A stretch of DNA of 64,000 nt, from positions 62,001 to 126,000 of the forward strand of contig BBZO01000001.1 in assembly GCA_001304875.1 (NCBI GenBank). Direction: 5' to 3'. The position numbers and the translations under genes are program-made. Positions 9,775 through 19,982 of the stretch are shown one piece after another. The notes under the pieces were generated by a model that was not told the DNA's origin, did no database searches, and saw only the letters and a program-made list of their open reading frames with translations. Positions within the stretch are counted from its first letter, which is position 1. Each line of letters begins with the position of its first letter. Source of the DNA: Clostridia bacterium UC5.1-2E3 (GTDB taxonomy: Bacteria; Bacillota; Clostridia; Lachnospirales; Lachnospiraceae).

Positions 9775-10454
9775 TTCTGTTCCTCTCTTCCCAGAATCAG
9801 AAATTTCGTGTCCGGTTTGTAGTCGGCGTAGAAGCCGTCCGCCAGATGGACACGCACCTTATAATACTGGATCTGTTCCGCGGCATATCCCAGCGCGGAA
9901 AGCTGTGAAAATACAGTTTCCACATCCGTGATATCTTCGTCGAGCCCGCGCAGCGGCGGCTCGGCATCGTACTTGCAGTGCTTGGTCAGATATACGAAGC
10001 TGCCGTCGTCATCATAGTAGACTGTCAGCTTGCCGGGCATCATGTCGAACCGTTCAAATTCTTTTTCCGGAGGTGCCATGATCCGGTTGATCTCCCGGCT
10101 GCAGCGCGCCAGAGAGGAGAGCAGCGATGAAAGGCCCTCCTCCGTATACCGCGGATCCGGCGCTTTCTGGTACTGGATGACGTCGTTCTCCGTCCATGCG
10201 CCCTGGTCATTCACCCAGTATCCGTCCGGCGTGGTCTCACCGGAGTACATATATCCGCTGCTGTCAAAATAGTAGCACTCTGCAAAGCCATCCCCGTTTC
10301 CGTCCAGCCAGAGCCACTCCTCGGAAGGACGGGTTCCGTCATCGTTTTCATAGTACCACCGGCCGTCCTGGTTCTCCCACGTTCCGGCGTAGGACCTGCT
10401 GCAAAAGGCGGTCATCAGAACGAGAGCCGCTATGACAGTACGTTTTCTTCTCAT
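9771..10454 (-). CDS. Secreted cell-wall-binding repeat protein
   Basis: Exported protein of 227 residues. The signal peptide MRRKRTVIAALVLMTAFC has a possible lipobox-like or AxA-type end (SYAG). It is followed by two or three choline-binding-type repeats, such as GTWENQDGRWYYENDDGTRP and GYWVNDQGAWTEN, and a C-terminal domain I do not recognise that is rich in Tyr and Asp. The repeats normally attach proteins to cell-wall polymers. ATG at 10454 was chosen because it has GAGGAGG upstream and starts the signal peptide. Its start overlaps the stop of the GLUG gene as ATGA. Confidence 0.78.
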   Translation of the reverse strand: MRRKRTVIAALVLMTAFCSRSYAGTWENQDGRWYYENDDGTRPSEEWLWLDGNGDGFAECYYFDSSGYMYSGETTPDGYWVNDQGAWTENDVIQYQKAPDPRYTEEGLSSLLSSLARCSREINRIMAPPEKEFERFDMMPGKLTVYYDDDGSFVYLTKHCKYDAEPPLRGLDEDITDVETVFSQLSALGYAAEQIQYYKVRVHLADGFYADYKPDTKFLILGREEQK

Positions 10455-13400
10455 TTTGTATCCTCCTCTGTGTGGTTTTTCCGGCGCCATCTTTGAAATC
10501 TGGCAATTCCCAGCGCAAGCACTCCGATAACGGCTGCCGCCAGAATAAACGGAAAGACGCTGCGCTTTTCTAACAGGACGATGCTGCCGGCCGCGTCCGC
10601 TGAAACGATCAGATACTCCCCGTCTTTTTCGGCCGGAAGCGGAAGAAGCTCATTTCCCGATATAAGTCCAGCCGCGTCGGCAGAACCGGCAAGAATGTGC
10701 AGGGTCACCGTGTCCGACGGGGATTCATTGTCCGGATCCGCGATGGTATAAGAATAACAGCCCGATTCCCGGTATCCGAAAGGGAGGGGAGCCGTTCCCT
10801 CCGGAAGTTCCATTTGCCTTAAGACGATAGATGCGCCGGGCATGAACTTCCCTTCGGCAATTAAGGCGGGTTTCGGGTCATCGGAGGAGGAGACCACATA
10901 CAGCCAGGCCGGTAATCGGCCTTCACCTGGCGATCCCAGGTGATATCTGAGAGATCACCGGATTCCCATGTGCCAAAGCAATCTGGTTTTTCGGGAACAT
11001 CCGGAATCTGGTTCTCTTCGATGCTCTCCCCATACCCACAGGCGAGCGTCTTATGATCTCGCCGTCCGCCAGGAAAGTGACCGTCATTTTCTGAAACTCC
11101 GCCGGCATATCCTGCAGCGCCATAAAGTCCTCGTAGCTGACTGCCGACGCCTGAGACTGCAGGGTAACGTTGTTCACTGCCCCGTATTCATTTTTAACAT
11201 AATAATTTCCATGAACTGCGGCGTTCTCATACAGCGCTCCCGCCAGGTTTCCGATCTGCCTGCCGTCCTCAAAAAAGAGCTGCGACATGGAATAGTTTTC
11301 TGTGACAGTTTTTCCTTTTCCCACGATACCGCCCAGGAAACTGTTTCCGGTCAGTATGCTTTTATTATAGTTGTTCTGGACCACCGCCTGGCTTTCGCCC
11401 GCAATGCCGCCGCAGTAGTCGCCGTCCGTTGTCTCGATGTCCCCGTAGTTTTCATTTCCCTGCAGAATGCCGAACCAGGCTGTGCCTGCGATTCCGCCGG
11501 CATCGTCATTCTGTACGGTTACGCGGCCTTTGTTTTTGGAATTGAGCACGTGCGCGCTGACATAGCGGTTCATCCGGAGACTGTTTTCACCCAGAAATAC
11601 GATATCGTCGTCCGGGTCAAAGCTTGATTCCAGCCCGATCGTTCCCACGATGCCGCCGCCCTGGAAATCGGCCTGTACGGCTCCCGAATTGTGGCACGAC
11701 GCCACGATAGCGCTGGCGGGCGTTTCATTCTGTGCGGAAATATCCTCAAACAACGGCACATCCTCATCGGTCAGATCGTCAATTTCATCGGTCAGACGGC
11801 TGTGCCCTCATCCACGGCATCGTGAATATCATCCAGATGCGCTTCCAGCCTGTCTCTGTCGCTTTCCAGACGGTCCCGGTCTGTTTTCATGCTGTCGGAT
11901 AAATCGTCCAGTTCCCGGGTGATCCGGTCTATCTGCGCGGAGATATCGTCCCCGGACTCATCCATCGCATCGAAGAGAGTGTCCTTATAATCTTCCACGA
12001 TATCTTTAAGCTCCCCGGCCGCCGATTTGATTGAATCGAGCTGATCCTCAAATCGTCGAGCCCGTCCTGAACCCCATAATACGTGTCGTCCACCAGAGAG
12101 TCGGCGTCGTCGGCGATGTTCCCGGCGCAGTCGTCGAGCTCGGAGGCGATATCTTCCCAGTATGAAAAAAGGCTGTCCGGAGGAATATCTGCATCCGGCA
12201 GTTCTGCTCCGCTTTCCTTAAGCTGCTCCAGGAGTTTCCGTGCCTCCCTCACATTCTTCCGGAGACTTGCCGCCGAATCCTCGGCGTCGTCGTCCACCAG
12301 ATCCAGTTCCAGATCGTCCATGAGCTCGTCGATCCGGTCGAGCTGTCGTCCGGCTTTTTCGTCAAACTCTTCCCTGTTTGCCCGCTGCTCCAGAGATTTG
12401 TCTCTGGTCAGGTCGCGGATTTCCTCTGCGATTGCCTGTATCTCGTCGAAGTGCTCTGTGACATTGTCCCCGGTGCTGTCCATGGTGTCGGACATGGAAT
12501 CCATGGTGTCATCCAGCCGGTCCATAATGTCTGATACTTTGTCCAGGGCACTGTCTTCATATTCTACTGTCAGAGAAGGATCCAGCTGGCCGGCGATTCC
12601 GCCGATATCCTTCCGGCCGGTGACGGTGCCGTAATTGGAGCAGTTTAAAAGCTGCCCGCTCTGCCGCCCGGCAATTCCGCCTATGTTGTAGCCGATGCGC
12701 GGGTAACCGATCGCGCCCTCATTGCTGCAGCCCTCGACCACGCCGGAGGAGAGACCGGCGATTCCGCCCACATCCCGCACCTTCTCTGAGTCGAGATCAA
12801 GGGTTTCGTCGTCCCGGTCGCCGCCCAGCGAACGCCCCATGGCGATTTCCTTCCCGTCATCCATCATGGGGAGAGAAAACGATGGGAGAGTGTCGCGGTC
12901 CTCGTCCTCCTCTATTTTTTCCCCGAACCGTTGATTTCCCCGCGGTTGGTACAGAAGCGGATGCGTCCGCTGTTTTCGCCGGCGATGCCCCCGATTTTGC
13001 TGTTGCCGTTCAATATGGCCTCGTTGACACAGTTTTCAATGAGTCCGCTTTCCTCGTTGATTCCTGCGATTCCGCCCAGTGTCTCCAGCGCCTCGCCCGT
13101 TCCCTGGAACGAGCAGTTTTTAATTGTTCCGCGATTAATCCCGACGATTCCTCCGGCTTCCTCTTTGTCCCCGGAAGCATAACCTCAGCCTGCACATTCA
13201 GACCATCGATCACCGCGCCCGCTTCCAGAAAGCGAAACACTCCGGCCGGGATTCGCCTCCCTTTGCCGAGATTCCGCAGATCGTGTGCCCGTTTCCCTGG
13301 AATGTCCCGCAGAAAATGGAAACTGGGTAAAAAGAGACGCCGTTAAAATCCAGGTCGGTTTCCAGGCTGACGGTCAGTCCTGCGGAATACGTATCCTCCA

Positions 13401-13592
13401 CACAGTTTTTCTGAAAGTCCTGGAAATCCTCCATGGTCTGGATAAAGAGCAGCTGTTCACCGGCGGCACCAGTCTCCGGCGCCGCCATTTCTGACGCGGC
13501 CATCGCCGCAGCCGGCGGCTGCGAGACGGCAAATACGCCGCAGAGAAAAATTGCCGTCATTCGTTTTACGAGAACCTTAGTTTTATTTTCAC
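10451..13592 (-). CDS. Giant GLUG-repeat surface protein with coiled coil and C-terminal anchor (several frame breaks)
   Basis: Once eight one-base losses are restored (near 13583, 13228, 13172, 12925, 12053, 11803, 11027 and 10913) this is one protein of about 1,049 residues. Order: GTG start behind AGGAGG, signal peptide (MTAIFLCGVFAVSQPPAAA), a beta-helical region with GLUG-type repeats (GGIAG, GGIAGQ, GGIVG with NCSN or CSNEG between them), a long acidic helical segment coded about 12560-11830 rich in Asp, Glu and Leu, more GLUG repeats, a beta-sandwich-like stretch, and a C-terminal helix FILAAAVIGVLALGIARF with a basic tail. It is probably a cell-surface or membrane-anchored protein working with the MMPL transporter encoded just upstream. 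Function unknown; an adhesin or a transporter accessory is possible. Confidence 0.75.
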
Positions 13593-15962
13593 AGCAGGCT
13601 TCCTCCTTTCGCTCGTTTTCCCTGTCATGCGTTCCGAGATCCTTTCTCTGGATTTTGCTGAACGCGGTTTTTTCAATTATCTTGTCAAACGCGACCAGTA
13701 TCTGCGGCAGTACAGTCATGACGAGGATAATGGAAATCAGAGTTCCGGTTCCCAGGGTCTTCCCAAGAGAGGCGATCACCGCGTTGGAAGTCTGATTCCC
13801 TACGGTGAAACCGGCCAGCGTCAGGATGCTTCCGGATGTCACAATCGTTGGAAACGCCTCATCCAGTGCCTGGATGACTGCCTGTTTCCGGTCCGGCATT
13901 GCTGCGCGCAGGGCCATATAGCGGCTGGTGATAACGATTGCATAATCGATGGTCGCGCCCATCTGGATGGCGCTGACGATCAGATAGCTTAAAAAATACA
14001 TGGTCGTATGCTGCAGAGCCGGTATGGAAAAATTGATCCAGATACTGCTCTGGATCGTCGCAACCAGAAGAATGGGAAGCCCGGCTGACTGGAAGGTAAA
14101 CAGCAGGATAATCCCCACAAACAATGCCGTCAGGACGCTGATCTTCACGTTGTCGGTGGTAAATGATTTCGCCATATCGTAGTCGCCGGTGGAGTCGCCG
14201 ATGACATACGCCTCCTCGTAATATTTCAGCACGATATTCCGGATGCGGTCGATCAGATCGAACGTCTCTTTTCCTTCCACCGGCCCATTCATCGTAAAGA
14301 CGATCCGCGTGTAATTGTCGCCCGACAGCTGCTCCCTTGCTTTTACCAGCTCCTCGTGCATGTCATCGATGTCGTCAGAGATATCATCGTCCAGATCAAG
14401 GCCGCCGCTTTCCTTCTGGTCGTACATGAAGTCTACCATATCGATAATCGGAATCCGGAACTCATCCAGATTCATCATAAATGCGCTGTATTTCTCCTGA
14501 TCCAGCGCGTAATAGCGGTACAGCATCCGCACAAGATCCAGATCCACATCCGCAACTTCGGCGAACTCCCTCGGGGTCAGTTCATCGATGAGGATATAGT
14601 TTTTGTCATCCCCACCTCGATGTTGGCCAGTCCCGTAATATCATCCAGCTCCTCGATCTGCTCCAGCTCCGACATGATTTTCGCCTCATTCTGATAGCTG
14701 CCCTCGGGAATGATGATTGCCATTGGGTTAGGAAGTTCAAAGGAACTCTGGATCCTCAGCTTGGATGTCATGTATTCATTCATTCTGGCGCTGATGATGG
14801 AGTTGGTATCGTATATGTATTCACAGCGGCTGGAGAGTATAATGGCGGCTGCCATGACGGCGAAGAACACCGGAAGCACCAGAAACCGTGTCCTGACCAC
14901 GAGCCGTCCCCAGCCCCGGATGGAAGGGACGAAATTTCTGTGGGCGGTGCGTGTAATTGCTTTTGCTGACATGATAATGAGTGCCGGCATCAGCAGAAAT
15001 ACGGTCAGAAGGCTGAAAAGAATCGCCTTTGTCAGCACCAGCCCCAGATCCGGTCCGATGCCGAACTGCATCAGCATCAGGGCCACCATCCCGGACACGG
15101 TTGTCAGGCTGCTGGAAGAGATCTCCGGAATCGCCTTGCTGAGCGCCACGATCACGGCCTCCATCACATCATATTTTTCATGCTCCTCCATAAAGCGGTG
15201 AAAAAAGATAATGGCGTAGTCAAGGGACAGTGCCAGCTGCAGCACGGCTGCGACTGCGTTGGAGATAAACGAAATCGATCCGAACCAGTAGTTCGTCCCC
15301 ATGTTCAGCAGGATTGCCACTAAAAAGGTGACGGCAAAAATCAGGATTTCCATATAGGTTCCGGAGGTGAAAAGCAGTACGCCCAGAATGATAATTACCA
15401 TCAGCACCATGATGACTTTCATGTCTTCCTGGAGATCTGCGGCATCGTCTTTATCCACGGTCGTGTAAAAATACACCTGATAGTCAGAGAGCTGTTTCCG
15501 CATTTTCTGCATGGCCTTCTGGGATAATTCGGTTTCTTCGGCTTCATCGAAGGAAACGTTCAGAAGCGCGGAGGCGTCTTTATAGTAATCTGAAAGCGTT
15601 TCATCCTCGTACAGATCGTCCTCGTCTATGTAATCGTAGAACAACACATCGGAGATTCCATCGATTTCTTCCAGGCTTTCCGCCGCTTTTCTGGCGTTCT
15701 CGTAGCTGATATTGGTAATCAGCACTTTGGCAGAGCCGTAGGTAATAAACTCCTCATCCTGAATATCCAGGCCCTGTCTGGTCTCCGTCGAGTCAGACAG
15801 ATAATCGGTCAGATCGTCGATAACGGATACTTTGGAAATTGACAGCGCACTGTAGATGCAGGCGATCGCAAACAGCACCACGAACGCGTTTCGTTTATTG
15901 ACGATAAATGTGGCAATATTTATCATCAGATTCTTTGACTTTTTCTCTTCCATAACAGTCAC
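13577..15962 (-). CDS. MMPL/RND-family transporter (frame break)
   Basis: Membrane protein of about 795 residues after repair, built of two similar halves. Each has one N-terminal helix, a large external domain and a five- to six-helix MMPL block. The first half contains VLQLALSLDYAIIFFHRFMEE, the second IQMGATIDYAIVITSRYM, the Asp-containing helices conserved in MMPL and RND pumps. It likely moves lipids or other envelope molecules using the proton gradient. A G run near 14610 is one base short. At the 3' end an A run near 13583 is one short: restoring it creates a TAA stop and separates this gene from the surface-protein gene that begins at 13592. Start is GTG 15962 or ATG 15953. Confidence 0.82.
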
Positions 15963-16063
15963 CAGTCACCTCTCTGTTTTTGCGTGTTTTCCTCTAAAAT
16001 AAAAAGTCCTCTTGCTATTTTACTGTAGGATGGTATACAATAAAATGGTCAGTTTTATATGAT

Positions 16064-16079
16064 TATCTATTTTTAGATA
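16064..16079. promoter_or_regulatory. Inverted repeat between MMPL and TetR genes
   Basis: TATCTA and TAGATA are separated by TTTT in the AT-rich divergent intergenic region. This is where a TetR operator would be expected. The assignment is by position and symmetry only. Confidence 0.35.
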
Positions 16080-16110
16080 TATGTCTGATTTTTGAAAAGG
16101 GGCGGGGGAT

Positions 16111-16712
16111 ATGAAACAGGAAAAGAAGGTACGGGCTACCCGGCTGATGCTTGCGCAGTCGTTAAAGAAATGTATGGGGAAAAAAGCATTTTCAAAAATA
16201 ACGGTCAACGATATTGTGGAGGGCTGCGAGCTGAACCGCAATACATTTTATTATCATTTTCAAGATACGTTTGCCCTTTTGAAGTGGATGTTTGAAGAAG
16301 AGGCGATCAGCATTGTCAGGCAGTTTGATATGATTCCCCACCACAGAGAGGCGCTGCTTTTCATGTTTCAATATATTGACAGCAACAAACATATTATTAA
16401 TTGCGCGCTTGATTCTGTGGGGCGCGAGGCGCTGAAAGATTTCTTCCACGATGATTTTCTCGCCATAACCCGTAAGGTGGTCGAGGATACGGAAAAGATG
16501 CTGGAGGCCAGCCTCGGGGAAGAGTATAAGCGCTTTATCTCGGAGCTTTACACCTTTGCTCTGGCTGAAATGCTGGTCGATTATGTGAAGTCTAAAGGGG
16601 GAGTGATCAGGAAAAGCTGATCCTCTATTACACCGCCACCATCCGCTCGTCCCTGTTTGGAATTATATCTGACTGCGTAAAATATGGCGGGCCCGTCGAC
16701 CAGGTATTATGA
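16111..16712 (+). CDS. TetR-family transcriptional regulator (frame break near the end)
   Basis: Regulator of 200 residues after repair. The helix-turn-helix is KKAFSKITVNDIVEGCELNRNTFYYHF, the TetR signature. The C-terminal domain resembles the TetR_C group found in DhaS-like regulators. Near 16599 a G run is one base short: without repair the protein stops after KGGVIRKS, whereas with repair it continues through LILYYTATIRSSLFGIISD and ends at 16712. It is divergent from the MMPL operon and probably represses it. Confidence 0.82.
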
Positions 16713-16758
16713 ATGTAACCGGGCAGTTCCCGGGTTTGCGAAGATTAGAGGGTGATCG

Positions 16759-16786
16759 TTGGGGGAGAGTGTGGTATACTGAAGAA
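16759..16786 (+). repeat. 28-bp direct repeat, copy 1
   Basis: Begins TTGGGGGAGAGTG and ends GGTATACTGAAGAA, identical to the copy at 17750-17777. It contains TGG-TATACT, an extended -10 element, so it is probably a duplicated promoter. It is followed directly by the ATPase fragment. Confidence 0.75.
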
Positions 16787-16787
16787 A

Positions 16788-16869
16788 GTGGTCATGATGC
16801 CTGGCGGCAGCGGGCGCACGGCCTGGGCCAGCGGGCGCACGGCCCGGGCCATCGCGGAAAAGACGGACA
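16788..16869 (+). pseudogene. Fragment of a P-type ATPase gene with internal tandem duplication
   Basis: The frame reads VVMMPGGSGRTAWASGRTAR and then AIAEKTDRE. That is the conserved P-domain segment VVMMTGDSERTARAIAEKT of P1B ATPases, degenerate and with a 21-bp tandem duplication (CAGCGGGCGCACGGCC repeated). The intact ATPase of this window has the same segment near 8650-8700. No other part of an ATPase is visible on either side. It is a remnant, not a gene. Confidence 0.62.
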
Positions 16870-16881
16870 GGGAACGGCGTA

Positions 16882-17610
16882 TCACAGTTCGTTTAACAGA
16901 AATGCCATATATAGCGGAAGTGTGAGAAGCTGTTCCGTTCGTCCAACATTGTAATCCCCCTGTTTGATGGCGTGACTGACATGGTATTTTTCCGGATGGC
17001 GCAGGATTGTTTTTGTACTTTTCGTATTCCCGCTGGATGATTTAACCTCCACCAGAGTGCATTGTCCTTTGTAGCGAATCACGAAATCCACTTCTAAACC
17101 GCTGTCTTTATGGAAATAGTAGAGTTTCCGCCCCATTTTTCCAAATATATCTGCGATCAGATTTTCAAAAATTGCTTCCTTATAGCCATAAAGATTTCCC
17201 CGCAGGATGTCGAACTGTGTACCATCCTCCAACTTTTCCTTGCTGAGCTGCTTTGGAATAGACTGAAAGCACTCTTTGATTCGGGATTTGTCTTTTCGCT
17301 CTGCGTATTTTACCATGTCGTCCTCGTAGGAGCGTACAATGTCGCGCTGGATCTGCAGCACCGCATCCATCTGCTTTGTATCCACGAAAGTCTGAACGGC
17401 ATCCGGCATACCGCCGACAACCACATATTGCAGAAGAAGCTGCCTCATGCGGTTGTGCAGAGCCTCCGGGACGGGCGTTTCATCATTTTCATAAAAATTT
17501 AGGTACACAATATGTTTGTAATTTTTCTTTGCGAAATCAAGGCCAGAAAAAGTTTTGCTGCACGGACGGCAGCCTTTGATAAGGATAAGAAGGATGGTAA
17601 ATTTTTTCAA
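16882..17610 (-). pseudogene. Decayed AAA-ATPase/DUF4143 protein
   Basis: The readable frame encodes 242 residues. The C-terminal DUF4143 part is intact in appearance: LLLQYVVVGGMPDAV, RSYEDDMVKYAE, GLEVDFVIRYKGQCTLVEVK (the nuclease-like EVDFV...EVK motif) and LLTLPLYMAFLLNEL. The N-terminal AAA_14 part is reduced to a damaged P-loop (GCRPCSKT where GxRxxGKT is expected) and DFAKKNYKHIVYLNFYEN, then jumps straight to PVPEALHNRM. I estimate about 150-200 residues of the AAA core are gone. It lies between two 28-bp direct repeats. It is probably non-functional. Confidence 0.7.
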
Positions 17611-17749
17611 GGGAGTTTTTTTGAAAATAGCAACTTTTTCAAGCGACTTTTAAAAACAAGTATAAACTTTTTCGGTATTTTTGGCAGCATTAGGATTTTA
17701 TAAATTCTCTGCTTTGTATAAATGGTTCCCGTCGGAGAGAATATTGCTT

Positions 17750-17777
17750 TTGGGGGAGAGTGTGGTATACTGAAGAA
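17750..17777 (+). repeat. 28-bp direct repeat, copy 2
   Basis: Identical to 16759-16786 and in the same orientation. It carries the extended -10 TGG-TATACT and stands about 80 bases before a small gene that starts at 17856, so it may be that gene's promoter. Confidence 0.72.
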
Positions 17778-17855
17778 GGTGATGTAAATATGTATATAAA
17801 TATCGAAGCCCAGAAATATTTCTTGAACGTCTAAAATACTGGGAGAATGAATATC

Positions 17856-18103
17856 ATGGGTGATAAAAAATATATATTGTCGCGAAAATATTTGATCAGG
17901 CAGGATGTCTGGCATACCTCTGCAAAACGGTCAATGAAGCGCGCTGTCTTCCGGGAACGCTGGAGGCTCTGCGCGCCGATGGAGTTCAGATCGTCATTCT
18001 CGACGATCCGGATATCTATTCAGAGTATGCCCCCTATGAGTACGTGGAGGACATGAAAACCTTCATCGATAAAGTCACGCAGATGAACCGCGGCGCAGCA
18101 TAA
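17856..18103 (+). CDS. Small protein of unknown function (one frame break)
   Basis: After one base is restored near 17898 the frame gives about 82 residues: MGDKKYILSRKYLI, then AGCLAYLCKTVNEARCLPG and VQIVILDDPDIYSEYAPY, ending TQMNRGAA. The DP-x-IY-x-EYAPY segment reminds me of small clostridial proteins grouped as DUF6718, but I am not sure. The start at 17856 has GGGAG ten bases upstream. No role can be proposed. It lies between the debris zone and a CoA-transferase gene. Confidence 0.5.
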
Positions 18104-18173
18104 ATAACCGCAGCGCGGCATAGATAACTGCGGTCAGACAAATCACACAGAATAAAAAAGAGGAGAGCATAAG

Positions 18174-19492
18174 ATGAACAATTACGCAGGAAAATTTGTA
18201 TCCCCGGAGACGGCGGCAAAGCTGGTCTGCCCCGGCGACTGGGTGGACTACGGCTTCGGCGGCGGGTTCCCGGAGCTTATGGACCGGGCGCTGGCGGCGC
18301 GAAAGGACGAGGTGAGGGACGTTAAAATCCGCGGCGGCCTGGTGATCCGCCCCCGCATCGAGGTGGTGGAGTGCGACCCGGAGATGGAGTCCTTCAGCTA
18401 TTACAGCTGGCATATCGGAGACTACGAGCGCAAGCTGCAGAGCCGCGGCCTGTGCCAGTTTATGCCCATGATCCTCAGATACCTGCCGGATCTCTACCGC
18501 CGTCATATCCGCGTGGACGTGGCCTTTGTGCCCGTGTCACGGCCGGATGAGAACGGCTACTGCGGGCTGGGGATTTCCAACTACGCGTGGCGCGTGATTT
18601 TTGAGAACGCCAGAACCGTGATTTTCGAGATCAACGAGCATCTGCCAGACTGCAGGGGGTGGACGGTTCCCACCGGGTGCATCTGTCCGAGGCGGACTAT
18701 ATCGTGGAGGGCGAGCACGAGCCGCTGCCCGTGCGCACCTATAAGGAGCCGACGGCGGTGGAGATCGAGATCGCAAAGCACGTGGTGAAGGAGATTCCCG
18801 ACGGCGCGGTGCTTTCCCTGGGCGTGGGCGGCGTGCCGTTCACCGTGGCCAATATGCTGGCGGAGTCGGACCTGACCGATCTGGGATGCCATACCGGGAC
18901 CATCAGCGATGCGTTTCTGGCGCTCTACCGGGCGGGGAAGCTGACCAACAAAAAGAAGGAGATCGACAACGGCTACTCCACCTGGAATCTGGCCATGGGC
19001 TCCAAGGAGCTTTACGACTGGATCGATGCGGAGCCGCAGCTTTTCCATCCCGGCGACGTGGACTACGTGCACTCCCCGGAGCGTATGGGAAAGATGAAGA
19101 ACTTTATCAGCATCAACGGCGGCGTTCAGCTGGATCTCATGGGCCAGGAGAACGCGGAGTCGGCGGGAAGCCGGCAGCTGTCCGGCACCGGCGGCCAGCT
19201 GGATTTCCTGGAAGGAGCCTACCGCTCTGAGGGCGGCAAGGGCTTCATCTGCATGACCTCCGCCAGAAAGGCGAAGGACGGCAGCCTCAAATCCAACATC
19301 GTCGCGGCGATCCCAGGCGGCAGCACGATCTCCGCGCCCCGCGGCATGGTCCAGTACGTGGCGACGGAGTACGGCGTGGCCAAGCTCTCCGGCCTGTCCC
19401 TGCGCGAGCGCGCGGCGGCCATGATTTCTGTGGCGCATCCGCAGTTCCGGGAGGAACTGGAGCGGTATGCGAAAGAGAATTTCGGGCTTTAA
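18174..19492 (+). CDS. Acyl-CoA:acetate CoA-transferase family protein (one frame break)
   Basis: Cytoplasmic enzyme of 439 residues after repair, of the acetyl-CoA hydrolase/transferase (CoA-transferase family I, Cat1/ButCoAT-like) group. Visible features are GDWVDYGFGGGFPELMDRAL, LSLGVGGVPFTVANML, SINGGVQLDLMGQENAES, GTGGQLDFLEGAYRS and the late VATEYGVAKLSGLSLRERA. It would exchange CoA between acetate and butyrate, propionate or a related acid. A C near 18648 is missing (HLPRLQGVDG after repair). It is preceded by GAGGAG and ends just before a convergent gene. The exact acid cannot be told. Confidence 0.82.
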
Positions 19493-19514
19493 AAATATTT
19501 TTGGGCAGAAAACC

Positions 19515-19545
19515 GGGAGGCCGGCTGATCACTCAGCCGCCTCCC
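19515..19545. terminator. Hairpin terminator between convergent genes
   Basis: GGGAGG-CC-GGCTGA and TCAGCC-G-CCTCCC pair around TCAC. The hairpin overlaps the last codons of the minus-strand gene. T-rich and A-rich flanks are modest, so strength is uncertain. Confidence 0.5.
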
Positions 19546-19876
19546 CTATTATTTTCACAATCATCCGGTGCGGCAGGCAGACGATGACGCTCCCGTCCCG
19601 GTTCTGCTTCCCCTGCCGGACACAGAGCGCGTCGGGGCAGTTGGCCTCCTCGCACCATACAGAGCCGTCCTCCACGACGAGCCGGTTGACGCCGCCGTCT
19701 GCGCTCTCCACCGTATATTCACGATCGACCGTCAGATCCAGTTTCTCCACGACCGTCCCGTCCACCGACACCTCCGCGTAAGCCGCGGGGCTTCGGTGCA
19801 TCCCATAATAGGCGCCGCCGGTCACCAGCGCCAGGGCGAGCAGGACCGCCGCCAGTATCATATCATTTTTCTTCAT
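19529..19876 (-). CDS. NusG domain II-containing membrane-anchored protein
   Basis: Protein of 115 residues. MKKNDMILAAVLLALALVTG is a single N-terminal helix or uncleaved signal. The rest is a small beta domain: EVSVDGTVVEKLDLTVD, then VWCEEANCPDALCVRQG and VCLPHRMIVKI. The CPDxxCVxxG...CLPH pattern is the NusG_II/DUF1312 family, known in Clostridia next to polyprenyl synthase or electron-transport genes. Role unknown; the cysteines could bind a metal or form disulfides outside the membrane. The start was set at the Met of the signal sequence. Confidence 0.8.
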   Translation of the reverse strand: MKKNDMILAAVLLALALVTGGAYYGMHRSPAAYAEVSVDGTVVEKLDLTVDREYTVESADGGVNRLVVEDGSVWCEEANCPDALCVRQGKQNRDGSVIVCLPHRMIVKIIGEAAE

Positions 19877-19982
19877 GTTCTCCAGTATATCACACAATAA
19901 ACCCAAAGAAAAGCAGATTCGGCCATGGAAATTCCGGGAAAAATATACTATAATGGGAGGAGAAAAGGGGTGTTGAGACAGA

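Noticed and set aside
13210-14547. A fusion of the MMPL transporter with the signal peptide of the surface protein
   Set aside because: One A is missing near 13583. With it the MMPL frame stops at 13577 and the surface protein has its own GTG start behind AGGAGG.
18103-18170. Near-direct repeats CGCAGCATAAATAAC/CGCGGCATAGATAAC as a regulatory array
   Set aside because: Only two short imperfect copies between two genes, with no palindrome or promoter context to support a function.
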